Origin: Limnanthes douglasii subsp. nivea
Lineage: Eukaryota; Streptophyta; Magnoliopsida; Brassicales; Limnanthaceae
Length of the DNA stretch: 64,000 nt
Reading direction: 5' to 3'
NCBI GenBank assembly: GCA_036936605.1
Contig: JAUPFV010000001.1
Location: 249,796,925-249,860,924, forward strand
The notes beneath the pieces are model-generated. The model did not search any database. It saw only the letters and a list, made by a program, of their open reading frames with translations, and had not been told where the DNA came from. Made by a program: the position numbers and the translations under genes. Positions 22,650 to 33,270 of the stretch are shown one piece after another; positions within the stretch are counted from its first letter, which is position 1, and each line of letters starts with the position of its first letter.

Positions 22650-22945
22650 TGTGCATCAAATGTATCGTGAGCCATTAGAAGAGGACTTCCAGCGAGAAGT
22701 TATGTGCAGCGAGGCTGGCCAGTCGCTGTCAGTGTTGTGGAAGTTTAACTTCGGGAAGCTAGCTTCCCAGCTCATTCGGGAAAATAGGAATTCCATCATT
22801 AAGTGATGGATGGTTGATGGGTAAGTATTGGAAATTACACCATACGTGGAGGAATTATATCTACAACCCATAAGTTTATCCGTTGTGGTTAGTTTCCCAT
22901 AGATGGCCAGCCAGACGATGAAAGAATGTTTTGATGTCATGTACT
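22650..22945 (-). pseudogene. LINE-C zf-RVT domain (end of ORF2)
   Basis: The open minus frame 22656-22940 begins TSKHSFIVWLAIYGKLTTTD, then KLMGCRYNSSTYGVI, ending with a WPASLH tail. This matches the zinc-binding domain that closes many plant LINE ORF2 proteins (usual P.HSFI.WLA..G.L.T.D.L). The Cys/His pattern is incomplete. Confidence 0.8.
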
Positions 22946-23466
22946 TGTTACAAATCAGGTTAGCTCAAGGTACATGAAGGCCCTAAAGTCTACTAGAATG
23001 ATAAGTATTACGAATTTCTCTAGTTTGAGGACTAGATCTTAGTGTCTTCACCCCCTCATGTCGGGCAAATTGGTGGATTGCTTCACGAATTTAATTAAAT
23101 GTGTATAGTGATATCTTCTACTCGAACGGATTGAGCTTGTCCAGTTTCATGTGTCATTTGATATGATGTCTAATACTTTGGTGTTACTACGCATCATGGT
23201 TGAACGAATGGTACTTTGACCACAAGAGAGTTATCAAAGAGCCAGATGTCTAACCACAAAGAGGTGGTTGTACCATCCCTGATTCGGGTTTTAAAGAGAC
23301 TGGAGGCTATGGTTCGAAGCTTGATGATTTTCCTCCATCCCCAGCTAAAATTAGATCTAACAAGCATGTTCCAAAACCGTTTGTCCTTTTTTACCCATTT
23401 ACTCCATAATTAGTTGGTATTTTCGATCAAATTAGTCCAAATATACTTAAGGGTGGCCATTTGATT

Positions 23467-24554
23467 CTAACTTTTGAGGTTTAAAATCTCAAGGCCACGC
23501 TCCTGCAAGGGTATAGTAGTTTTGGACCATGCGAATTTAGAATATAAGACTTTCATCTCAGTTTTAAACCATAGAAACCATCTAAAGAGTTGAGTTAACT
23601 CTTTGCGAACGCTCATCGGAAGAATAAAAACCGAAGACCAGTAAAATTGACATGCGAAGAGAATGAATTTGATTAGTTGTAGTCTACCAGCATAAGATAG
23701 ATTTTCTAATGTCCAAGAGTTCATGTGATATGTTGTCCTTTGAAATAGTGACCTACATTTGTTATAGGTTAGACAAGTGGTTATAAGTGGGACTCCAAGA
23801 TATCGCTTCGGAAGGGAGCCTTCCTCGAAAATAAAGGTAATAAAATGATCCGGCGGATGTTATCAGGGATCCTAGAAAGTTATATACTGTTTTTTGCGTG
23901 GTTAACGCAGAGGCTTGAAAGGGAGGAAAATTCTTCAAGGTAATCATCGATAAAACTAATTGATTTTGTGTTTGTACGAAAAAATATCATCAAATCATCT
24001 GCGGAACATCGATTGATGATTTCTAGCTTATTCCACTTCCAAAAGAAGCCAAAATTAGAGTGGTGACTTTTTTATTTGAGCATACTCGTGAAAACTTGCA
24101 TGATAATGACAAAAAATAAAATGGAAAGGAGATCCTTTTGCCTACTTCCACATTTATTCTTGAAGGAGCCAAAGGTATTAACATTGATTTTGATTGAATA
24201 TATGGAAGTGGATATACATTATATGATCCACACAATTATTTGATTTGTAAATTCAATAACATAAATTATGTCAAAGAGAAGATGTCAATGCACATTATCG
24301 AAAGCTTTCATAGGATTGATATTCATGGCGGCTTGGGGATATTTCGGAATGGTATGATAACAATAGAGGAATTCTTCGTATAAAAAGATATTATCTGAGA
24401 TACTACAACCTTGAATAAATATCAATTGTAAATATTTAATGAGGTGAGTAAGGGCTCTTTTAATTATATTCGCAATAAGCTTAAAGGTGACTTTATATGT
24501 GACATTACACCATGCGATCGGTCTGTAATAAGCAAGGGTAGATGGGTTGTTCAT
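23467..24554 (-). pseudogene. LINE-C reverse transcriptase
   Basis: Minus-strand blocks run from high to low. At 24554-24285: YYRPIAWCNVTYKVTFKLIA, QLIFIQGCSISDNIFLYEEF, then AAMNINPMKAFDNVH (first Asp replaced by Asn in NINPMKAFD). At about 24000: CSADDLMIFF, the catalytic box with Phe of FADD replaced by Ser but both Asp kept. At 23947-23762: GRLPSEAIS. At 23724-23467: LSYAGRLQLIKFILFACQFY and FRWFLWFKTEM with AWSKTTIPLQERGLEI. Frames change repeatedly, so it is inactive. Confidence 0.88.
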
Positions 24555-25369
24555 TTTTAGTTAGAGAGTTATGAAGGATTTATTCAAGTTAGGGTCCATC
24601 TTATTAAATTGAAATAAATGGTGGACCACTACAGTTATGTCATGTCAGATTGTGTCCTAAGAATATTTAAAGAAACCATCACTGAATTCATACCACGGGC
24701 TTTTAAATTCTTAATTCTAAAAAAGGGAGAATTTAATCTTATTGTTTGTGTTGGAATGGGTCATAATTACCTTTTCAGCTTCATTAAGCTTAAAAATGAT
24801 TAGATCGCGGATACGTTGAAACCTTGTGTATGTAAATGGTTTTTTTTTCTCACATGAGGTTTTGGAGGTGGTTGAAAAAAATATCGACCACCTCTGTGAT
24901 TAGAGAAAGGTTGGCCTAAACTGTTGTTAATTGTAACTATTTTATTCTTAGGAAAGTGGTTTTTTATGCTGTTTGAAACAATTTGGTATTACGATCACCT
25001 ACCTTAAACCAGGTTTCTCTGGATATCATTTTAAAGAAGAAATCTTCAGCTCTGGTTAAGAAAATATATTCTTTTGACGTATTAATTTCGCTTTAATTAT
25101 TGTTGGCAAATTAGGGTTTTAAAGCTAAAACGAGTTGGGCTTGGTTGAGGGCAAGCCAAGCCTTTTGAATCTGTTAGAGACTGTTTATCTTGAAAGTGAT
25201 TATAGACATAAATGATACCAAGGCTGGACTAAAAACCTTTTAAAAACAATGGACTTGTAGTTCGGGTGGGATTTCTTATGCCAAAGAATCAAAATTGTTT
25301 TATAAAATATAATTTGGGGGTGTGTAAGAAAACGTGATCGAGGTGTGATCAGAGGTGCGTGAAAAGTAA
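24555..25369 (-). other. LINE-C connector between endonuclease and RT, diverged
   Basis: By position this is the ORF2 connector. Broken minus-strand frames contain FNLIRW- and GGRYFF-type fragments but no firm motif. It is continuous with flanking LINE-C domains. Confidence 0.5.
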
Positions 25370-26021
25370 AATTAGTTACTGAGTTGTGAAAATAGATTCC
25401 TAGTGGCTATTAACAAGGACATGGTCGATCGTAGAGAAAATAGGCCTATCAATTTGCTTATTACACCAAGAGAATTGAAAACCCATGGAACGGAGGTTAG
25501 TAAGTTCGTTTTGGTCGTAACAGTTCTTAAAATCATTAATCGAGGCATTCAAGATGTCTGAGTTTCGAGTCTATTCACCTGGTTTACGAGTATCGTTGAA
25601 GTCATCAAAGGTAATCCAAGGAGTGCCCTGGTGTAAAGTTGAAACAATGTTTAGATTATTTAACATGGAAATCCAATCTCATGGTTCATTGAAACCATAA
25701 ATTGCGGATAAACCAAAAACAAAGTTATCTGCTTTATAACAAATTTTAAAATCAAGTATTTGATCATATATGTGATTTGAGGTGACCCTATATACATTAG
25801 AGTTCCATGCAATGCTGATTTTACCTAGAGGACGAGATTCATAGTTTGTGATGAAGTGGAAAAAGGCAGAGTGTTTTGCATTATTCTTCATATCTTATTT
25901 ATTTTGACTTAGTTTTGATTATAAAGATTAACATTATGTTGTTCAGTAACATATAATGAGTAACATCATTTTGATGGATGGGGTCATCTAAACCACTAAC
26001 ATTTCATGCATATATTATCAT
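25370..26021 (-). pseudogene. LINE-C ORF2 start and endonuclease domain
   Basis: The ORF2 start (minus 26021) reads MIIYA, a stop, then NVSGLDDP, which corresponds to the usual WNVRGLNSP opening. The open run 25891-25679 carries GKISIAWNSNVYRV and FVFGLSAIYGFNEP. Lower down are TPWITFDDFNDTRKPGE (usual GDFN is DDFN), LRSMGFQFSWCNKQIDRPI and STIDHVLVNSH. Gly to Asp in the GDFN box and several stops mark it as dead. Confidence 0.87.
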
Positions 26022-26483
26022 CAAATAGTAGGGTCTAGAACTTACAATGGTTACTGATCAAAGACCACGTTATCCTTTTGCTTCTCAGAGATGACTAGTG
26101 CTGCCGTATCAAAGCTTAAGATTATTGATTGGGGAGAGATGGTATATGTTGTATTCTTAGAGGTTGGGATGTCATGGATGCAGTTTGGGCAATAGTTCCA
26201 TCATGGATGCCATCATGGTTGGGTATGTTCAAGAGGTTATCATCCTCGTCTTCCTCGATACTACGCATCAATAGTTTTAGTTGGAAGATGATGGGTCACA
26301 ATCACTGTTTCCTTATTATTAAATTTGTTTTTACCTAGTCAATGAGATGGATTAATACTGTTTGAGTGGGAGGTATCATTAGTGCAGTTAGCGACGGAGT
26401 GACCAAAGGATTTGGACTTGCTACAAATAGGTAGGAAACCTTTATATTCAATGTCGAGGTTTGTAACGTTGCCCATGCATTTA
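26022..26483 (-). pseudogene. LINE-C ORF1, C-terminal half with zinc knuckle
   Basis: The minus strand at about 26380-26470 reads VTNLDIEYKGFLPICSKSKS, then FGHSVANC: a CCHC knuckle whose second Cys is Ser (C-x2-S-x4-H-x4-C). The reading continues toward the ORF2 start. The upstream half of ORF1 lies beyond Copia-1, at 30981 and above. Confidence 0.8.
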
Positions 26484-26812
26484 TGTTATTTTGACATAAT
26501 AATCTAGCCTTATTCAAGATGTTATTATTGGTTAGAAGAGATGCTAGATAAAAAGACAGTGAAAGAAAATGGAGATGAGGCAAGTGCTAAACACATTAAA
26601 GAGAGTTGGAGTGAATTGAAAAGACACTGTAATTTTAGTGGGCCATAAATTACACATTAAGGACTGTAAATGTTTTCCCCTTTTATGTGTTACAGTCTTT
26701 ACAAAAACCAAGAGCTAGGGTTTTTGTGTATGTATCGAAAAATGGCAGAGTCACTGTGTCTTTCTAATAAAATCGATCTGCAGCAGGTCCGGAGACGTAG
26801 GCATAATTTGCT
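26484..26812 (+). repeat. Copia-1 5' LTR, 3'-truncated
   Basis: It matches 30564-30892 of the 3' LTR up to 'ggcataatttg'. The last roughly 90 bp of the LTR, the primer-binding site and the gag start are deleted, and gag coding sequence follows at once. Confidence 0.92.
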
Positions 26813-27375
26813 TATGAAGGCTCTCTCCAGTATGTATGAGAAGCCATCAGCGTCTGACAAAGTTCACTTGATGAGGTGTTTATTCAATTTGTGAATGATA
26901 GAAGGCACTTCGGTAGTTCAACACCTGAATAAACTCAATACAATCACAAACTAGTTGAGTTCAGTTGAAATTGATTTTGATGAAGAAATACGAGCATTTA
27001 TACTGTTGTCTTCACTACCATATAGTTGGAATGCTACTGTCACTGCGGTGAGTAGCTCGTCAGGAAGCAATAAATGGAAATTTGATGATGTTCGTGACCT
27101 AGTTCTCAGTGAAGAGATTCGAAAGAGGGAATCAGGAGAGTCATCAATCTCCTTAGTCTTACATACAGAATCGAGAGGAAGAAATTCAACCAGAGTATAT
27201 GGACGCGGTAAATCGAACTACCGAGGCAAATCAAGAGACTAGAGGTCCAAGTCTAGGAATCCTAAAAATTCTCAAGAGTTGAGAAACAACGAGTGTTAGA
27301 ATTGTGGGAAGACCGGGCACTATAAATTTCAGTGCAAGAGAGAACCAAAGGACCAGGAGAAGAAGACAGAGGCAA
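26813..27375 (+). pseudogene. Copia-1 gag, N-terminally deleted
   Basis: It starts inside gag with LMKALSSMYEKPSASDKVHL. After a stop at 26892-26894 come a LNKLNTITN block and the open run 26955-27242 (DFDEEIRAFILLSSLPYSWN, FDDVRDLVLSEEIRKRESGE). The Arg/Ser/Asn-rich linker leads to the zinc knuckle NCGKTGHYKFQCK (about 27299-27340), whose first Cys is preserved but followed by a stop. The gag is of UBN2/TNT1-94 type; it would coat element RNA. The N-terminal part is lost with the LTR junction. Confidence 0.88.
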
Positions 27376-27770
27376 ATATAACTTCAGAAGGAGACGATGC
27401 GTTAATATGCTCCTTAGAAAGCATGGAAGAGTCTTGGGTATTAGACTCTCGAGCATCCTTTCATGCGACTTCGAAGAAAGAATTCTTCGAGCGGTATGTC
27501 TCTGGTAACTTTGGAAAAGTATATCTTGGTGATGATCAACCTTGTGATATTATTGGTAAAGGTATTGTGAAGATTAAGTTGAATGGGTATGTATGGGAAC
27601 TGAAAGATGTCAGACATATCTCTAGTCTTAGAAAGAACTTAATCTCAATAGGGAAGTTGGCTAGCGAAGGCTATAATACAATCTTCTATGGTGACAATTG
27701 GAAAATTTCAAAGGGAGCAATGGCGATTGCTCGCGGAAAGAAGAGTGGTACTCTTTATAAGACAGCATAG
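27376..27770 (+). pseudogene. Copia-1 protease
   Basis: The open run 27423-27770 begins EESWVLDSRASFHATSKKEF. The retropepsin box, normally DSGA, is DSRA here: the catalytic-loop Gly is Arg. It continues with KVYLGDDQPCDIIGKGIVKI, ELKDVRHISSLRKNLISIGK and WKISKGAMAIARG, all normal for the family. The Gly to Arg change alone should abolish cleavage. Confidence 0.9.
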
Positions 27771-28690
27771 ACGAGCTGTTCAATTGCAATAGCAGCAGGA
27801 AACGAAAATCCAAATGTTTGGCATCAGAGGCTTGGCCATATGAGTGTGAAGGGTATGAAAATTATGTACTCAAATGAGAAGCTTCAAGGTCTAAAGTCAA
27901 TCGATATAGAAATGTATGAAGATTTCATACTTGGAAAACAGAAAAGGGTCAGTTTTCAGACGAGTGGTAGAACCCCAAAGAAAGAAAGGTTGAAGCTTAT
28001 TCACTCTGACGTTTGGGGGCCAACAACTGTTTCATCTATAGGAGGGAAACACTATTTCGTGACCTTTATCGATGATCATTCTCGAAAGGTATGGGTTTAT
28101 TTTCTGAAGCATAAATCTGAAGTGTTTGATGTTTTTAGGAGATGGAAATCTATGGATGAGAATGAGACAGGCCTGAATATTAAAAAGATGAGAATTGATA
28201 ATGGTGGTGAATATGAGGGCACCAAATTCAAGAACTTTTGCTATGAGCATGGTATCAGGATGGAGAGAACCGTTCCAGGTATGCCTCAACACAATGGTAT
28301 TGTCGAACGTATGAACATAACATTGACAGAAAGAGCCAGAAGCATTCGAATACAGTCTGGTTTACCAAAGCAGTTCTGGGCAGAAGCAATCAACACATTG
28401 GCTTACCTGGTTAACCGAGGCCCATCGGTTCCTTTAGAACATCGAATGCCCGAGAAGGTATGGAGTGGTAAGAATATAAAATTATGACATCTAAGAGTTT
28501 TTGGTTGTACAACATATGTTCATATAAGTGATCAAGGCAGGAACAAGCTTGATCCGAAATCGAAAAAATGTTTCCTGATCGGCTATGACGAAGATGAGTT
28601 TGGTTATCTTGTTTGGGATGAGGAGAAGAAGAAGATGATACGAAGCAGAGATGTGATCTTCAATGAAACAGTGATGTACAAGGACAGACA
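27771..28690 (+). pseudogene. Copia-1 integrase
   Basis: VWHQRLGHMSVKGMKI gives the two zinc His, but the CxxC of the pair reads YEDF (Cys to Tyr and Cys to Phe) in IEMYEDFILGKQKRVSF. The core follows: LIHSDVWGPTTVSSIGG (Asp 1), HYFVTFIDDHSRKVWVYF, MRIDNGGEYEGTKF (Asp 2) and QHNGIVERMNITLTERAR (Glu). A TGA at 28485 interrupts before HLRVFGCTTYVH, and FLIGYDEDEFGYLVWD completes the C-terminal domain. Core residues are intact; the zinc site is not. Confidence 0.92.
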
Positions 28691-29950
28691 TTAAAACTAA
28701 AGCAAATGACTCAAAGCCGTATGAATCAGTATTTGCAGATATCGAGGGAGTCCCAGATAGTCAAGAAATAGAGCCGATCAGATTAACCCCTCAACAAGGA
28801 GAGTCTGTTGGACAGACCGATCGACAACAATCCGATACCCTACAGCCGACCGAGGAAGTTCCTATTTTGCGAAGATCTTCCCGACCCCATGTACCCAACA
28901 GGAGATACTTGAACTATCTGTTACTTACCGATGGAGGAGAACCTGAATGCTATGATGAAGCTTGCCAGACCGGTGATGCTAATAAGTGGGAGTTTTCCAT
29001 GAAAAGTGAGATGAAGTCTTTAATCTCAAATGATACATGGGACCTAACTGAGTTATCAATGGGTAAGAAGGGACTTCATAACAAATGGGTGTATATCAAT
29101 GGGTAAGATGAGCATGATGGCTCTAAGAGATACAAAGCATGATTAGTTGTCAAAGGGTTCCGGCAAAAAGAAGGAATTAATTACACCGATATTTTTACTC
29201 CAGTTGTGAAGCTCAATACTATTAGATCAGTGTTGAGTATTGTTGCCTTTGAAGACCTTTATCTTGAACAGTTAGATGTGAAGAGTGCGTTTCTTCATAG
29301 GGATTTCGATGAGGAGATATACATGTATCAACCAGAAGGTTTCTTAAAAGAAGGGAAAGAAAACATGGTATGTAGACTTAATAAAAGTTTTCATGGTTTA
29401 AAACAAGCTTCAAGACAGTGGTACAAGAAATTTGACAATTTTATGCACAAAGAGAGTTTTCAGAAGTGTAATGCGGACCACTGTTGCTATTTTAAATGAT
29501 ATAAGTCCAGTTATATCATTTTGCTACTCTATGTTGATGATATTTTAGTAGCAGGTTCATATATGGATGATATTAGAAGATTGAAGCTATAATTGTCAAA
29601 AGAATTTGACATGAAGGACTTGGGTCCGACAAAGAAGATTCTTGGAATGCAAATCATAAGAGATACGCATAGAAAAGTTTTGCAGTTATCTCAGTCAGAG
29701 TATATCGATCGTGTTTTGAAGAGATTTAACATGTGTGATGCAAAGCCAGCTAGTACACCATTGGCAGGTCACTTTCGTTTATCCAAGGATCAATCCCCTA
29801 AGACGGATGAAGAAAAAGGCTTCATGGCTAAGGATCCTTACGCCTCAGCTATTGGAAGTTTGATGTATGCAATGGTCTGTACGAGACAAGACATTTGTCA
29901 TGCAGTGGGAGTTATGAGTAGGTTTATGTCAAACCCAGGGAAATTTCATT
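28691..29950 (+). pseudogene. Copia-1 reverse transcriptase
   Basis: After a linker (RRSSRPHVPNRRYLNYLLLT) comes WEFSMKSEMKSLISNDTWDL, then a stop at 29104. A TGA sits where Arg is usual in YKARLVV (29140-29142, consistent with CGA to TGA). Next are INYTDIFTPVVKLNTIRSV, LYLEQLDVKSAFLHRDF, EEIYMYQPEGFLKEG and SFHGLKQASRQWYKKFD. LLYVDDILVAG follows a stop near 29498. After a further stop at 29590 come MKDLGPTKKILGMQIIRD and ASAIGSLMYAMVCTRQDI. The YVDD catalytic box is intact. Confidence 0.92.
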
Positions 29951-30492
29951 GAGAGGCTGTCAAATGGATTTTGAGGTACCTACTAGGTACCACAGAAAAG
30001 TGTTTGTACTTTGGTAATGGTGAGTTAAAGGTACAAGCCTACGTTGATGCAGATTTTGGAGGTGAAGTTGATCACCAGAAAAGCACTACCGGTTATATAT
30101 TTACTGTTTGAACTACAGTTGTTAGTTGGATGTCAAAGTTACAGAAAATTATCACTCTATCAACTACAGAGGCTGAGTATGTAGCAGTGACCAAAGCCAG
30201 TAAAGAGATGATATGGCTTCAAGGTTTGTTAACCGAGTTGGGATTCAAACAGAAGAACAACGTTCTGTATAGTGATAGTCAAGGTGCAATTCAATTGGCG
30301 AAGAATTCAACATTTTATTCAATAACCAAACACATCAGTCTTCGCTATCATTTCATTAGATATTTATTGGAAGATGAGGTGCTAATACTGGAAAAGATAC
30401 AAGGAAGCAAGAATCCAGCTGATATGTTGACAAAGACAGTAGTCATTGAAAAACTGATGTTGTGTTCAGCTTTAGTTGGCCTGCAAGAGTAA
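29951..30492 (+). pseudogene. Copia-1 RNase H
   Basis: KWILRYLLGTTEKCLYF leads into VQAYVDADFGGEVDHQKSTT (first Asp), then a stop at 30108-30110. Next are ITLSTTEAEYVAVTKASKEM (Glu), NNVLYSDSQGAIQLAKN (Asp), SLRYHFIRYLLEDE and the SKNPADMLTKTV tail. All acidic residues are present. The coding sequence ends at 30492, followed by about 60 bp to the polypurine tract. Confidence 0.92.
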
Positions 30493-30551
30493 TAAGACTA
30501 GAAAGATCTGCTGCCTAGATCAAGGTGTGAAGATAGGTTGAAACCAGTCTT

Positions 30552-30563
30552 CAAGTGGGAGAT
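30552..30563 (+). promoter_or_regulatory. Copia-1 polypurine tract
   Basis: 'caagtgggagat' lies immediately before the 3' LTR start TGTTATTTTG. The same tract type (aagtgggagat) precedes the Copia-2 3' LTR. It primes plus-strand synthesis. Confidence 0.9.
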
Positions 30564-30980
30564 TGTTATTTTGACATAATAATCCATCATTATTCAACAT
30601 GTTATAATTGGATAAAAGAGATGCTAGATGAAAATACAGTGAAAGACAATGGAGATGAGGCAAGTGTTAAACGCATTAAAGAGAGTTGGAGTGAATTGAA
30701 AAGACACTGTAATTTTAGTGGGTCATAAATTACACATTAAGGACTGTAAATGTTTTCCCCTTTTTATGTGTTACAGTCTCTACAAAAACCAAGAGCTAGG
30801 GTTTCTGTGTATGTATCGAAAAACGGCAAAGTCACTGTGTCTTTCTAATAAAATTGATCTGCAGCAGGTCCGGAGACGTAGGCATAATTTGTTGAACTCC
30901 GTTAACAATTGTGTCTTTGATTTCACTTTTGTTTTTGTGCTTTCCTTTTTCTTTTGATCTGATTTGACAGGAAATTAGCA
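30564..30980 (+). repeat. Copia-1 3' LTR
   Basis: It starts TGTTATTTTG and matches the 5' LTR for about 328 bp, then runs on to a probable end CA at about 30980 (an alternative CA at 30969 is possible). The end was placed where LINE-C ORF1 sequence seems to resume. No clear 5-bp target duplication could be recognised. Confidence 0.75.
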
Positions 30981-32097
30981 TATTTCCCTTAGAATTTGAT
31001 GGCAATGAATCTTGGAAAACCAGTAGTAGCACTCATAACAATAAAGATTATATGATGACAATGAATCTTGGAAAATTAGTGGTAGCACTCATAACAATAA
31101 AGATTATAACATAGTTAAATCTTACCTAGTTAGGCTCGTGAGTGTCTACATAGATGGGTATGCCTAGATAACTACCCAAAATATTTAGGCCCCTTTCTAA
31201 CCGTAGTTCATCTATGATACCATGAAACTTTACCCATAGGGGAATGGACTTCAGTGAATCGTTAACCGTTGATGACATTGGTTCTCATCACTTCAAGATG
31301 ATCGGGTAGCTGCTGAGGAACCACGGGGTTAGTTCAAGAACATTTGTTGCATTGCTGATAGTTGAGAACTTGAAGTATTATTGTCCAAAAATACTAGCTT
31401 TGCACTCATGCAAGTCCGTAACCTAAATTATAGTGGTTATAGCCTAGACTTGATACGAGGAGATATTCTTTCCAAGAAAGTACTTTACTTGGAGTTGCCA
31501 CTAAAGATGACTTCTGGTGGAAGATAAGGATACCATCTTCAACGTGGAATGACTGGATTGTTTCCATAACCATAGTGGAGGGATTGTCAAAAGAACAGTG
31601 ACAATGCTAGCATAGCTTTGTGCATTAGAGATGGGGATAGCTTTGGTGATATGATAGAGCAAAGTTTGTAGAGGCATTGTGCTAGGAAGGGAGTTAATGC
31701 AGAGCATACTATGTGTAAGGATGGTAGTGGCAGCAAGGTGCAGGGCAAGAGCACGAAATGGAGGTATAGAAGTTAATAAATTATTGCGTGGTATAGAGAA
31801 ATTGAGGTATAAAAGCTAACGAAATGGAGGTATAGAAGCTAACGAAATGGAGGTATAAAGTGGTGCAAAATCCTTCCTATATTATTCTGTCTAGGGAATG
31901 ACTGAGAAAACTTTAAAGTGGGAGGTATGTTTAGGCTTAGCAATGGGCCATTTGATGGGTGGAGGTCGACTGCTTGGAAGGTGGTTTTGGTGTGAGGAAT
32001 GGTTGAGTCTAATGGTATTAATGATGGTGGCGTGGGTAGGGTTTGGAAACGATATGAACCTGGTAGGTGATGAGCTTTAAGTTGGCTTGGTTTCCAT
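30981..32097 (-). pseudogene. LINE-C ORF1, N-terminal half (DUF4283-like)
   Basis: The start is at minus 32097 (METKPT, then a stop). A Pro/Ser/His-rich N-terminal segment follows. The DUF4283-type RNA-binding domain core is at about 31130-31260: SLKSIPLWVKFHGIIDELRL, then GLNILGSYLGIPIYVDTHEP. It continues as MSATTNFPRF and reaches the Copia-1 boundary. Short direct repeats ('aaatggaggtata') at about 31757-31860 lie in the N-terminal segment. Frames are broken several times. Confidence 0.78.
31001..31110. repeat. 56-bp tandem duplication in LINE-C ORF1
   Basis: 'caatgaatcttggaaaa' starts at 31003 and 31059 and is followed in both by 'agcactcataacaataaag'. It lies in the LINE-C ORF1 just upstream of the Copia-1 insertion. 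Confidence 0.9.
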
Positions 32098-32250
32098 GGC
32101 AAGTGAGCTGTCAGATAGTATGGTTTTCAGGGATAACGAATTCTCATAAGAGCAATGATGGCCTTCTCTGAGCTTAAGTCAGTATTTGATCTAATACTCG
32201 ATATAGTGCTAATGAAGCACTGAGACCTCTTCAAACAGATGTTTTGCAGG

Positions 32251-32574
32251 AAGAAAGATTAACAACAATCATTTTATAGTAAAAACCTCCATTTATGAAG
32301 TTGAATGGATTTATATCAACTGCAATTTCAGTCAAAGTGTAATTACATAATTTTTTCCTCCTTCAACCAACATTGATGCTTGTGAAGGAGAAGAAGAACT
32401 TTGGGTAAAGAAATTAAAGTAAACATCAATAGTTTTACAAGAGTTTTGATTGTTAATAAACAAGAGAATAGAGTTTCTCTCACTAAGTTACCGTAATATG
32501 CTAGGCTAGTATTACTTGAGTTTTTTTATAGTAAAAACGTGCAACACATATTTTGTGTTTTAAAAACTTAACTA
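32251..32574. other. Unassigned DNA between LINE-C and Copia-2
   Basis: No motif or element terminus recognised. It includes the left flank of the Copia-2 target. Confidence 0.5.
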
Positions 32575-32579
32575 ACATC
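32575..32579. repeat. Copia-2 target-site duplication, left
   Basis: acatc, repeated exactly after the 3' LTR at 39843-39847. Confidence 0.93.
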
Positions 32580-33255
32580 TGTTGGAATATATTTATTTAA
32601 TATATTTATAGACTAACAATTATTTGGACCGACATGCTAAATAAACATATTTGATTATTGTCTTAAGGAAGTCCAAATTAAAAGTAGTCGAGTTAATTAT
32701 TTAATTAACTAAATTGGATCTATGGGTAAAAAAAGGCGTTATGGACTCAAGTGTGGTAACCGGGTTGAATTTGGGCACTGTGATGAAGAGGGCCCAAATC
32801 TCAACATTTAAGCCTGAATTAATAAATCAGAGATGTAAATTGAATTATCAATTTATTGGGTTATGGCCCCGGACACAAGGAAGTAATAAAGGATGGGCTT
32901 TACAATGTTGGGCTTCACATTGTAAAGTCTATAAATAAGGGGCTAGGTTTAGGTATTTCATCACTCTAAACCCTAATCAGAAATACGGCCGATTCTTTAG
33001 TGTCTGGAAACTTTTCCTTCTTCTCTAATCTGATTTTGCAGGTCTCTTAGTTTCATAAACGGAATCACCGGAGAACGTGGAATCGCTGAAGAACGCAAAA
33101 GAACTGTAGAGAATACTAGATGAATAGCAGCAGGCAAACCCGTAAGTATTCTTGATTTTCTGTTTCTTCTATAGATGAATCTAGCAAAAGGGTTTAATTA
33201 TTTTTTCCGCGATTTGTTATATATTATTTGATGCGATTTCGGATAATATATAACA
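32580..33255 (+). repeat. Copia-2 5' LTR
   Basis: It begins TGTTGGAATA and ends ATATAACA. It contains a U3 palindrome 'agttaattatttaattaact' (near 32692) and a TATA box 'tataaata' at 32930-32937, followed by 'aaccctaatcagaaatacgg'. It is the same length as the 3' LTR (39167-39842). Confidence 0.97.
32930..32937 (+). promoter_or_regulatory. TATA box of the Copia-2 5' LTR
   Basis: tataaata within 'gtctataaataagg'. The same box is at 39517-39524 in the 3' LTR. It probably sets the start of the element's transcript about 25-35 bp downstream. Confidence 0.7.
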
Positions 33256-33257
33256 TT

Positions 33258-33270
33258 TGGTATCAGAGCC
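33258..33270 (+). promoter_or_regulatory. Copia-2 primer-binding site (initiator tRNA-Met)
   Basis: tggtatcagagcc, two bases after the LTR end, complementary to the 3' end of plant initiator tRNA-Met. It primes minus-strand DNA synthesis. Confidence 0.95.

Larger units (their letters stand above)
26484..30980 (+). mobile_element. Copia-1, TNT1-94-like Ty1/copia retrotransposon
   Basis: The element begins TGTTATTTTG and has a second LTR starting with the same sequence at 30564. Gag, protease, integrase, RT and RNase H are in copia order (integrase before RT). Where the LTRs overlap (about 328 bp) I count about 18 substitutions and one indel, so it is older than Copia-2. The 5' LTR runs straight into gag without the primer site. 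It sits inside LINE-C ORF1, in opposite orientation. Confidence 0.93.
22640..32250 (-). mobile_element. LINE-C, plant L1-type retrotransposon split by Copia-1
   Basis: On the minus strand, ORF1 starts near 32097 and runs to about 31000. It is interrupted by Copia-1 (26484-about 30980) and resumes at 26483 to about 26030. ORF2 then runs from 26021 to about 22650 with endonuclease, RT and zf-RVT domains. Sequence blocks differ from LINE-A and LINE-B (NVSGLDD and HSFIVWLA types), so it is a different plant LINE family. No RNase H domain is seen downstream. The ends are estimates. Confidence 0.85.

Noticed and set aside
26670..26894. Small gene starting in the Copia-1 5' LTR and running into gag (MFSPFMCYS...)
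   Set aside because: It is an LTR-gag junction artefact of the deletion; the LTR part recurs at 30718-30957.
26479..30985. 5-bp TSD of Copia-1 (attta versus tattt)
   Set aside because: The two pentamers do not match exactly and the 3' LTR end is uncertain by about 11 bp.
22490..32360. TSD of LINE-C ('agtcaaag' near 22485 and near 32323)
   Set aside because: The match is short, needs gaps, and neither edge is anchored by a clear A tail or 5' end.
32714..32938. 74-codon frame in the Copia-2 LTR (also present at 39301-39525)
   Set aside because: It is repeated only because the LTR is repeated; the LTR explains it fully, including the promoter part.
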